The position numbers were made by a program, and so were the translations under genes. Source: Melieria omissa (taxonomy: Eukaryota; Arthropoda; Insecta; Diptera; Ulidiidae). From it: 64,000 bases of DNA. Each line of letters opens with the position of its first letter. The first letter of the stretch is position 1. Shown piece by piece: positions 48,410-58,679 of the stretch. The stretch is taken from positions 4,464,001 through 4,528,000 of the forward strand of contig OZ020267.1 in the NCBI GenBank assembly GCA_963971225.1, read 5' to 3'. The notes below the pieces were generated by a model, which was given only the letters and a program-made list of their open reading frames with translations, ran no database searches and was not told the origin of the DNA.

Positions 48410-49089
48410 TTAAGGGGGGCACTCCATGAAATGGTTTCAAAAAATGGATTTTTTTTTTGCTTTAGTCGAAAGATATATTATCCGAGAACATTATTGCAAA
48501 GTTTCAAAGTCGAACTCTGAAAAATTTCGGAGACACAGTTCTTTTCATCGACGCGCGCTCAGCCACACCAGGTGTTCCAAATAACTTTGGAACGCGTTTC
48601 CTCATAAACACGTTTTTGTAGTCCGTCCACATGATACAAAAAAACTACTGAACCGATCTACACGAATATACAGTTGCGGTCAAAATAATAGTAGTACGCG
48701 TACAACGAAAAGAAAATTAAGAAAAAATAATCTGCTTTTCTTTACAAATATTTATTTTGTATTTTTTTTAACAAGTTATATGTGTTAACAATGCAATCAT
48801 AAAAGAAAACTTAAGAATTAAACTCAGTTTGGTTTGATTTAAATTAAATGCGTCAAAAGCTCCAAAATATGGACGGTCAAAAAAATAGTAGTTCGCTTTA
48901 CTTTCATAAAAATGAAGCAAAAATTGTGTTTCATTTTAAAAGATTTAGTGGTTAAATAGTAATAACGTAATTTTTCTTCAAATTAATATTTAGTTGCGTG
49001 ACTGTTGTTTGGCTATTACTGCAGCACAGAGCCGATGCATTGAAATAACCAAATTTTCATATCTTTCTCTAGGGGCGTGGTCTACTGTT

Positions 49090-49353
49090 TCTCAAAGTTG
49101 ATTATTATTTAAAAGATTATTGTGAACAACTGCTCTCTTCACGTCACACCACAAATTTTTAATTATATTGAAGTCTGGTGATTGTGCGAGCCATTCCATA
49201 ACCCTAATCCTGCTTTTGCGAAGCTCCTTTCATGCGACCTTGCTTGTATGCTTTCGGTTATAATCCTGTTGGAAGATCCAAAGCATTGGCGTTTTTTCAC
49301 GGACATACGGTAGCACGATTTCCCGCAAAATTCGTACACATACACATCGATCC
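49090..49353 (-). pseudogene. Tc1-like transposase fragment, left arm
   Basis: Mirror copy of the fragment at 49626-49890. One frame gives QQDYNRKHTSK (around the second catalytic Asp) and LAQSPDFNIIKNLW, where the family's DDE Glu (normally PIEN) reads Lys. Stops are present. It cannot be active. Confidence 0.75.
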
Positions 49354-49625
49354 ATCGTTTTCTTGATCAAATAAATAGCGCCACCCCCATACAACGTAAG
49401 ACATGCTCAATAAATAAATGCATGTCTTACGTTTTATGGAGGTGGCGCTATTTATTTGACATACGGTAGCACGATTTCCTGCAAGATTCGTACACATACA
49501 CATCGATCCATCGTTTTCTTGATCAAATAAATAGCGCCACCTCCATAAAACGTAAGACATGCTGAATAAATAAATGCATGTCCTACGTTTTATGGAGTGG
49601 CGCTATTTATTTGATCAAGAAAACG

Positions 49626-49890
49626 ATGGATCGATGTGTATGTGTACGAATTTTGCGGGAAATCGTGCTACCGTATGTCCGTGAAAAAACGCCAATGCTT
49701 TGGATCTTCCAACAGGATTATAACCGAAAGCATACAAGCAAGGTCGCATGAAAGGAGCTTCGCAAAAGCAGGATTAGGGTTATGGAATGGCTCGCACAAT
49801 CACCAGACTTCAATATAATTAAAAATTTGTGGTGTGACGTGAAGAGAGCAGTTGTTCACAATAATCTTTTAAATAATAATCAACTTTGAG
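49626..49890 (+). pseudogene. Tc1-like transposase fragment, right arm
   Basis: Encodes VREKTPMLWIFQQDYNRKHT and WLAQSPDFNIIKNLWCDVKR, Tc1-family catalytic-region motifs with the DDE Glu changed to Lys and internal stops. It is nearly identical to the minus-strand copy in the left arm, including a 60-residue alternate frame that is the same in both. Confidence 0.75.
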
Positions 49891-50751
49891 AAGCAGTAGA
49901 CCACGCCCCTAGAGAAAGATATGAAAATTTGGTTATTTCAATGCATCGGCTCTGTGCTGCAGTAATAGCCAAACAACAGTCACGCAACTAAATATTAATT
50001 TGAAGAAAAATTACGTTATTACTATTTAACCACTAAATCTTTTAAAATGAAACACAATTTTTGCTTCATTTTTATGAAAGTAAAGCGAACTACTATTTTT
50101 TTGACCGTCCATATTTTGGAGCTTTTGACGCATTTAATTTAAATCAAACCAAACTGAGTTTAATTCTTAAGTTTTCTTTTATGATTGCATTGTTAACACA
50201 TATAACTTGTTAAAAAAAATACAAAATAAATATTTGTAAAAAAAAGCAGATTATTTTTTCTTAATTTTCTTTTCGTTGTATGCGTACTACTATTATTTTG
50301 ACTGCAGCTGCATACTCGATTTGTAGGTTCCTCTGAAATCTATTCAAAAATTTTTTTACTGTTTTTTTAATAAAAAAAATAAGAAAAAACTAACTTTTTT
50401 GTAGTTTATATGGCTTTGTTGCTAAATTTTGAAAATTTTTATAGTTTTTGAGGTTCACACACTTGCGACAAGCCTGCTGATTAATTTGATATATAATTTG
50501 TATGTTTCAGGCTTTAACTTCGGACGGCATCGTGTGGACGGGAAGACGTCTTTTTTTAAACCAAACCTCGGAAGATGTTCAATATGTTTGCCATTTTTGA
50601 TTTTTTTTTATGTATAACTTTTTTTTTGAACTTTTAACTAATACCTACAGATGTTTCAAACGGATTGTTCCTGTCTCTTTCTGTTTTTGTACAGTAAAAT
50701 AAAGAAAATTGGTCACTTTTTTTAGCGTTTCATGGAGTGCCCCCCTTAAAA

Positions 50752-51730
50752 CTGTTTCGTAGTATACGTGATCACATTGACATTTCTTTGCTCTAATCTG
50801 ACATTAACAATCTGGCAATCTGGTGTCACATTAATAAGTTATCCCTTAACATCAATAAATGTTTTCATGTTAGTTTCTCTAAGTCTCATAGCTCTGTCCC
50901 TTCAGTTTACATGATTTCTAACTCACTCCTAACTATTTACTACAGACAAATTCCGTGACCTTGGAGTAATCTTTGACGCTCAATTTACATTCGTGCCGCA
51001 TGTGAATTACATTATTCCAAAAGCATACTCACTTTTATCGTTTATCCGGCGGTATGGACCAGATTTCAAGGACTCTTATACGCGTAAGCATCTGTTTACG
51101 TCTCTCGTCCGTTCTAAACTCGAGTATGCCTCTGTAATCTGGAACCCACTGTATACTTTACACTCTTCCCGTCTTGAAAGAATTCAGCGTAGGTTTCTTC
51201 GTTTTGCCCTACAGCCGCTCCATTTCTCTGAACCTTTTCCTTCATTTAGTGATCGTCTAATGTTGATTAAATTGCATTCTCTAGAGGTTAAAAGATTCGT
51301 TCAATCTGTAATGTTCGTCTTTTTGGTCTCGTATCCAATTTCATTGATTGCCCTTGTCTTCTAGAGAAAATTCAGTTTAATGTGTCCTGTAAATTACTGC
51401 CTTACTCTCCGCCTTTTTATGTAAAAACTGTTAAAACTAACTACCTCCTTGCAGCACCTACAACACGGGCTATGTGTGACTTTAATAAGCTATCCAAATC
51501 AACCCTCTTGGATCTGTCTTCTGTTCGTTAGCTCATGCTTCAAGGGGCAGCTCGATAAAGTAAAACTTTTGGCACCTTAGTCATTTTTGTTTTTGTAATG
51601 AATTTATTGTTTATTTATGCTGTTAATTTTGATTTAATTTTAAGTATTTTGTTTATATTCTCTATATTTCATTGTAAATGCTAGTCAGTATGACTTTGTT
51701 TCTATTTGACTAAACTATTAATAAACTAAA
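50752..51730 (+). mobile_element. Jockey-like element, 3' piece of the split copy
   Basis: Continues the element begun at 48263. It contains SDINNLAIWCHINKLSLNIN, then (after a stop) FRDLGVIFDAQFTFVPHVNY, RSKLEYASVIWNPLYT and RRFLRFALQPLHFSEPFPSF, the C-terminal region of the reverse transcriptase. The same motifs occur in the minus-strand fragment at 16855-17838. The YADD block is missing between 48409 and 50752. The 3' end near 51730 is AAACTAAAACTAAAACTAA, a simple-repeat tail. Confidence 0.85.
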
Positions 51731-54285
51731 ACTAAAACTAATTAATTAATTAACTCTCATCATACCAACGCAGAACCATTTCTAGGCTCACACAAGTTAA
51801 AAATTCCTCATAAAACTCGCCACAAATATAATTTTCAGGCACGCTGCATTCATGAGGCCAAACAAATTATTTCTACTTAAGTCCACACACACACATAGGC
51901 ACATACACTCACATATACCATTCATGAATACTTTTGAAGAATTATTCAAAATACGAAATGCGAGAAGCAAAACAAAATGCGACATTATGTATTTTTTTAT
52001 AACCATTATAAAAGTTTTTTATTAGCCATTTAATGACCGCTTTTGCATGCTCAACACCGAAAAAACTACAACACTCACAAATATACACACACAGTAAAAA
52101 AGTTAATTACCGTATTTTATGGTCAGCTTATAATTGAGTTGTAAATGGCAACACCTTTTTCGTAACACGTCATTAATCATTCGTGTAACAAACACAGTAA
52201 AACAACCAAAAAACCAAAAACAAATTGCCCAAAAATCCAACAACCAACTGGACGCGACTCGAATTGACCAAATGCGGAATGCGGAGCATGCGTGGACCTC
52301 ACATGCAACACTCGAAAATAGTTAAAGTCAACAGAATTTGGACAATTGTTGACTACAGTACCAATTACTGTAATTGAGTGTGCCTACTTGTTGTTGTTGT
52401 GAGGGCACATACATAAATGTAAATAATGTTTAGTTAGTGAAAGTGTTGCATTGAAATTGTTGACTAGACATGGCAGCCAAAAGTAAAATTTGAAAAAATT
52501 TAAAATTATTCAAATTGGTTGTGAATGTTATTGGTTTTAATTTTAGATATTTTTCTATAATTTTATTGTTTTTCAAAACATTATTTTAATATATTTTCAT
52601 ATATTTTAAAAATTTCAATTTCCTACTTTTAAGTGAACTTTAAACGGCACATGCAACCATCAAGTGACAGTTAAGAAATCCAAATCGCTGAATTAGTCAT
52701 TGCCATATGCCGCGTGCCGCGAAAGAGCAGCTGATCAACAGCCACGCAACAAACAGCCGCCTCGGGCCAGACACAAGGCTGACGTCTGCGGGCAAAAGCA
52801 GCCAAGAGGCAAAAAACAGCAGCCGCGCTTTCAAAGCCGTCTGTCTGGCTTTTTGTAAATATTTGTCTTTATAAATATTTAATAAAACTACAACAAATAA
52901 AGTGAAAAATAAAAATCATAATCACAGCAACAAAAACAAACGCAACAAACATTCATTGCGCTGCATTGCCATCTATGCGACCATATGTTGATGTCGTCGT
53001 TGCTGTTGTTGTTGTTCTGATTTGTTTACTCGTACGCACGCACGTATCGTTTTTTTATTGTAAATAATAATAGCCAACAAAAGCAAAAGCACGCCAAGAA
53101 AATAAAAACAAAAGGTAAAGAAAGAAACATAAAAAATAAGCGAGACAGAAAACAAAAAGAATTGACACCCAAGCGCCAAAAGTGGGTAACAAACGAATGC
53201 AAATAACAATAACATTAACAATTAAACGTAATAATATTAATAACAATAAACTTAATTGTACAATAAACAACAAAGCAGCAAAAGCAAAACAAAAACAAAA
53301 ATCAAGTAACAATTTAATGCAAAAAAACAATGAAAACCCCACCATCAGCAAAATTGCACAATAGTACAACAAAAAAATAAACTATCAGCCGGCGTGAACA
53401 AAAGAGGTAACAATCGTCAACACTGGTGGAAGGAAAGCGGTGCAGGTGATGGAGGTGGAGGTGGCGGTGGTTTGACGTTTGCATTTTTTGCTTTTGTTGT
53501 AGCATGAGAACGCCGCAATGACAACAATATCAACCATAATAATACAACTACAATAAAAACAACAACAACAACAATAACCACTATGATGACGATAATGCGA
53601 TTTATGAGCGAGTTATGATGTTTATGACGATTGCGCTGTTGTGACGCGACGCGCTCGACGCACGACGACGCACAATGATGATGATGTCGCTGATGATGCC
53701 ATAAAAACCATAAAAGCAATTCTAAATTAAAATAATACGTTCATAAAGTCACACGATATCATAAATTAAATAAACAAGCCGTTCCAACTTCTCCTCCTAC
53801 TCTGCCGCTGCTTCATTGACGCTTCACTTGCCGGCCACTTGAAATCGAAATACAGAACGCACGCACACTTGACAACGCGTCGTGGCAGTCAACATGCTTC
53901 AATGCGGGTTTGCAACTATTTCGACATAGACGACTATGTGGAAAGATTTTATAAAAATTTGTCCAAGTTTTTGTGCTATTTTAGGATTTTTTGTTTAAAT
54001 TTGGTTTGATTATATTTTTCAGATTAATTTAAAATGAAGTGCAATTGCGAATTAAGGAGCTGCACAAAAGGTTCTATTGGGCACACTTCACTACTGCACA
54101 GTACTGTACTTCAGTGTCGCGGGGACAGCGAATTCAAATATTCAATAGTTCTATTCTGAAACAAAGCAAGCACTGCATCATTCGAAAACCTTTTCGCTAC
54201 AGCAGCGATAGTGCTTGTGTTCTGTTGTGAAGCAAAACATCAAAACAGAAAGCTATAATGAGGTTAAGTAACGGTAAATCACAGC
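51731..54285. other. Noncoding DNA, no exon seen
   Basis: 52690-52860 and 53630-53900 are GC-richer and unique-looking, with GCCAT motifs at about 52703, 52968 and 53697. 52860-53600 is A-rich with CAACAA tracts. No abd-A 5' exon or other gene recognised. Confidence 0.45.
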
Positions 54286-54289
54286 AAGC

Positions 54290-54352
54290 ACACCGAGTGA
54301 AGTAGAACTTCTACTTCATACCGAGTGAAGCAGAACTTCTACTTCACACCGA
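54290..54352. repeat. Tandem hairpin repeat, unit about 28 bp
   Basis: ACCGAGTGAAGTAGAACTTC followed by TACTTCA occurs about two and a half times. GAAGTAGAA/CTTCTACTTC makes each unit self-complementary. Confidence 0.8.
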
Positions 54353-54517
54353 GTGAAACATACTTGAATAAATATCGAAAAGACATGTTTTAAACCTGCG
54401 TTTTTTTACATGAATGTTGTTGTAATGCTTGAAATGCAGCACAGATTCCATACAAAATACCAAAAACAAACATCATGTACTCCGATCGTGCAAAACAAAA
54501 CACCGTATTCTTGAAAA

Positions 54518-54668
54518 TGTTCTACTTCAGTGCTTCACTTCAGTCTTGTTCTACTTCAGTGTTGTTCTACTTCAATGTTGTTCCACTGCAGTATTGTTCT
54601 ACTTCAGTGTTGTTCTACTTCAGTGTTGTTCTACTTCAATGTTGTTCTACTTCAGTGTTGTTCTATAC
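54518..54668. repeat. 16-bp minisatellite (TTCTACTTCAGTGTTG)n
   Basis: About eight to nine 16-bp units with A/G and TA/CA variants. The frame 54429-54827 stays open through the array only because 16-bp units cycle the frame without stops. Its Leu/Cys/Phe/Ser-rich translation is not a credible protein. Confidence 0.85.
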
Positions 54669-57135
54669 TTCAAGTTCTATTGTCGTTTCGTGCAGTATTC
54701 GTATGAATATCAAAAGCTTTCTTCACTGCAGTTCTTGTTTTGTAGTGAAAGTGAAGAAGAGCAACAGTATTTGAAAGCACTTCGTTGGCTTGCAAGTCAT
54801 TTTTATAGTGCTTGCGCCGCTCTTTAGTGCTAATTGAAAACTTTTAAGCCACACTAATGTGAAGCAATTGTGACGTGATACGTCAAAAGTATTCCCTGAT
54901 CAACTTCAATACCTACTTTTCATGTGATAAATAAAAAATTATATCTTAATTCAAATCAATATGAATTGAATCGAAAACCAGATATTTAAATAAAAAGCAT
55001 TCATTTACTAAACTCTCGCAAAGTAATTTTCATGGCTTCTAAATGCTTTAAAATATTTCACAAAACATTTGCATATTTTCATAAATCCATTCAGCATTCA
55101 AATCAGCTTCACAACAAAGCCAACTCGATTGCCGGTCGCCGCTCCACAATGTCTGCCACAGCGTACAAACAAAAACCAATATCCGCTGCTAGCAAAGTGC
55201 AAAGCATCAGAAGTCAAGGTTATATGAGATATTTGTCTGCTAAAAACAACAACAACAAATGAGAAAAACTCATCGTCGAATCATACAAAGAACTTGCAAC
55301 TGCAAAGCACAAACAAGCGAGACATCGCTGTCTCAGCACAAAACCGTAGCAGACATCGTCGAAGCCAAAACTCGAAGCAGATACAAAGCAGCGTTTGCCA
55401 GCAATTGTCAGCAAAAATGTTCAAATTAAATGCGTTCATATTCGAGTGTGTCGTACGCACACATGAATTTCAATAAACACACAAAGCACGTGTGTGCGTC
55501 TGTGTTGTTTTTTTTTACATCTCTCTGTGTGTGTGTTTGGTAATTTTGGTGGCAATTTAGAATGCTCCGCACGCCGCCAACACAGACTAATGCCAGCCAT
55601 TATGAGCGTTTTATGATGTCATTTACACGACGACAACTACAACTACAACGACCGAGGAGACAATTCAGTGCACTGTCAGCGCTTAAACAACAACAACAAC
55701 ACTCCACAGCTCTACACCGCAACCCCACTTTTACGTAGACTTTCGTAGAATTCCTCGCGTCGCGTCGTGTTGAGTTGCAACAACATTTTGGAGCATTCTG
55801 CAGCGCATTTCCGCTCGCTCTGCGCCTGTGCCCAGTGCGGCGCCATTTTGTCTTAAAAATACCGCAACAACTACGCACACGTTTGCACGTTTTGTATGTT
55901 TGTTTATTTAACATAATTTATGGTACAATTATTTTTGTATTTCTATAAGCGTCTCTTGCACTTCACTGCTCCGCCAACCGAATCAACGAAAAAAAAACAA
56001 CCCAACCACCACAACAACAACGACAAAAACAGTATTGATGTGTTGGGGAAAAGTTACATGCAATGAAAATAATTTGTAAACTTTCAATTGAAACGAAATT
56101 CTAAAGAAATGTTACAACAACCACCCAACGCATGACTTGTTATTGGTGTAGTTGGTTGTTAGCTGTGTGAGTGTGTGTGCGTATGTGTTGCACGGTAACC
56201 ACGCCAAGCCACTCCACGCGCTGCCACTGAATATTTGTTTATGCTGCTTTCAACAAGCCATCCGGGAAGTTCGTTTCATTCTTCAAAACATAAACAAATC
56301 ACCATTGTGCGGCGAAGCAAAACAACCGCCGACAACGGCCGCTACAAAAAACGAATGCCAACAAGCAACAAATCCAACGCCAACAAGTCTAATAGACAGA
56401 CAAGTCAAGCAAGCAAATGCAAGTCAAATTAATGTAATCTACAACAACAACAAAATTGGACTAATCGTACATTAATTGAGCATTTAACACAATTACAAAA
56501 AGTGGCGTCTAGCATTGTTCACCTTTTTGTATGGTTTCTATTTTACATTCGGGAATCGAATTGTTGGAATTCGATTTCGGACTTTGAGTCTTTTGATTAT
56601 TCGAGTCTTTTGATTTTTTTCTACTTCTGTTTTCTAGGTCATAAATAAAGTTTTATTTCATTTAAAAATATTTAAGAAGTCCTTTTTTTGTTAAGCCCTC
56701 TCGGGCCTCCACAAGACCTCTATGCCTTGTGTTGGTTAAGTAAATCGGTTGAATTTTTTTGGCAGGGTAAGTGATTGGCCCTGAAAGCGTACATAGTCCT
56801 AAGTGAAGGGGCTGCCATCTACCGTCGCTTAGGAACAACGCCTCCAATGTTGAAATTAAGTCCTTACTGCTTGAAATGCTTCTAATTTTAATTATTAATT
56901 TTATAGTTTTTTTTTTATTAAACCGAGTGACTTTTGAACACCTTAAACCCTTCTGAGGGCATGGGTGTACATATTTAAATACAGTTTGAAAAATGTGTCC
57001 TTAAAATTTTCAAATATTTTTTAAAGGGACATTGAATAGAAAATTTTAAACTGAGTGTTGGATTTTACCGTGAATGATCTCTGGTTTCGCGCTTATAAAC
57101 TTTGTATTGGATCTTTACTTCGATGCATACCTTTT
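54669..57135. other. Noncoding DNA, no exon seen
   Basis: CAACAA-rich parts at 55235-55260, 55685-55700 and 56000-56030. 55560-55870 is GC-richer and has GCCATTATGAG (about 55597) and GCGCCATTTTGTC (about 55840) Pho-like motifs. No exon or RNA gene supported. Confidence 0.4.
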
Positions 57136-57643
57136 TTAACCCTTTGAGAAGCAACCATAAATTTCGTTCTTTTTTCCACGAAAGGCTTTTTTTTACTAAA
57201 TTCATAATTTTTCCTATTATAAGTCATGGGAATCTTTAAAAACTACAACTTTTTTCTGTTCAGCCCTTATGATTTTTTTTAATTATCTATTTATTTTTTT
57301 TTGTAGAATAGAACGAATTTCGTTCTTATTTCCACAAACGTTTTTTTTACTAAATTCATTATTTTTCCTATTTTAAGTCATGGGAATCTTTAAAAACTAC
57401 AAATATTTTCTGTTCAACTCTTATGATTTTTTTTCAATTATCTATTTCTTTTTTTTGTAGAATACAATATATTTCGTTCTTATTTCCACAAAAGTTTGTT
57501 TTTCACCAAATTCATTATTTTTCCTATTGATAAGTCATGGGAATCCTTAAAAACTATAACTTTTTCTGTTCAACCCTTATAATTTTTTTACTTATCTATT
57601 TCTTTTTTTTTAGAAAGGGACCTTAGGGTTCTCAAAGGATTAA
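57136..57643. mobile_element. TTAA-flanked MITE containing a 156-bp tandem repeat
   Basis: Left end TTAACCCTTTGAGAAGC and right end GTTCTCAAAGGATTAA are inverted repeats with TTAA tips. Inside, three units of about 156 bp start with ATTTCGTTCTTATTTCCAC (57160, 57316, 57471). They run through ATTTTTCCTATT, AAGTCATGGGAAT and CTGTTCAACCCTTATGATTT. Confidence 0.7.
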
Positions 57644-57900
57644 ACTCTCTGCTGTTTTTCTAATCTTTACATGTTCATTGTTTTTGACTTTGACTCATCT
57701 ATGACTTCGGCACTTTATTTAATCTTACATCACCGAACAAATGTTTGAACGCGATTATAAGTAAACAAAATATTAAGCAACGTGTAGCCTTTGCCGGCAG
57801 TTCCTCTCACTCACCGAACGAACTGTTAATAGGGAAAATTTTGTTTCGAAGTGAATTTTGTTTTGCTTTGAAGTGACTTCTTCAGATCTGAAGAAGTTGA
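57644..57900. other. Spacer between MITE and tandem array
   Basis: No feature seen. Confidence 0.4.
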
Positions 57901-57929
57901 TAACTAACACTGACAAAATGTTGTAGATA

Positions 57930-58675
57930 AATTACATTGTTCTATGATTTTCTGAGATAATTTTTTAAGTTGACTACGAGTCTACTTACGCTTCTTTCGG
58001 AGCTAAACTTGGAACTTTGTGTCTCAAGAAGAAGAACTACATTGTTCTATGATTTTCTGAGATATTTTTAAAGTTTACTACGAGCCCACTTACGCTGTTT
58101 TCGGAGTTAAACTTGGAACTCTGTGTCTCAAGAAGAAGAACTACATTGTTTTATGATTTTCTGAGATATTTTTCAAGTTTACTACGAGTCCACTTACGCT
58201 TCTCGGAGCTAATGGTTTACCCATACTTGGAACTCTGTGTCTCAAGAAGAAAAACTACATTCTTCTAAGGTTTTCTGAGATATTTTTAAGTTTACTTCGA
58301 GTCCACTTACGCTTCTTTCGGAGCTAAACTTGAAACTCTGTGTCTAAAGAAGAAGAACTACATTGTTCTATGATTTTCTGAGATATTTTTAAAGTTTACT
58401 ACGAGCCCACTTACGCTGTTTTCGGAGTTAAAGTTGGAACTCTGTGTCTCAAGAAGAAGAACTACATTGTTTTATGATTTTCTGAGATATTTTTCAAGTT
58501 TACTACGAGTCCACTTACGCTTCTCGGAGCTAATGGTTTACCCAAACTTGGAACTCTATGTCTCAAGAAGAAGAACTACATTGTTCTAAGATTTTCTGAG
58601 ATATTTTTTAAGTTTACTACGAGTACACTTACGCTTCTTTCGAAGCTAAATTTGGACTCTGTGTCTCAACTTTAA
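57930..58675. repeat. Satellite-like array, about 107-bp units with 321-bp higher order
   Basis: Seven units contain ACATTGTTCTATGATTTTCT, TTTACTACGAGTCCACTTAC and GAACTCTGTGTCTCAAGAAG, starting near 57932, 58036, 58140, 58255, 58357, 58462 and 58575. Units three apart are more alike than neighbours; for example, both 58140 and 58462 units end with CGGAGCTAATGGTTTACCC. This gives a higher-order period of about 321 bp. Confidence 0.85.
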
Positions 58676-58679
58676 GTAT

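Larger units (their letters stand above)
48671..50310. mobile_element. Palindromic Tc1-like element, arms about 0.72 kb
   Basis: Ends CAGTTGCGGTCAAAATAATA and (minus strand) CAGCTGCAGTCAAAATAATA mark a Tc1-type element. TA precedes the left end (48669-48670). The whole left arm (48671 to about 49390) is repeated inverted at about 49593-50310, with only a few differences. Each arm holds the same C-terminal transposase piece. The centre has several alternating copies of a unit containing ACGTAAGACATG and GGCGCTATTTATTTGA. Confidence 0.85.
48410..50749. mobile_element. TTAA-type transposon inserted in the Jockey-like element
   Basis: The left end TTAAGGGGGGCACTCCATGA and right end TCATGGAGTGCCCCCCTTAA are inverted repeats at 48410-48432 and 50727-50749, with TTAA target sites at both tips. 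It carries no recognisable transposase of its own. Most of its length is the Tc1-like palindrome at 48671-50310. TTAA targeting occurs in piggyBac and Kolobok-type elements; which applies cannot be settled here. Confidence 0.8.

Noticed and set aside
54290..54352. Heat-shock elements in the AGAACTTCT repeats
   Set aside because: Spacing of GAA and TTC is one base short of the nGAAnnTTCn pattern.
54429..54827. 132-residue frame through the 16-bp minisatellite
   Set aside because: The frame is open only because the repeat lacks stops; the sequence is repetitive and hydrophobic without family features.
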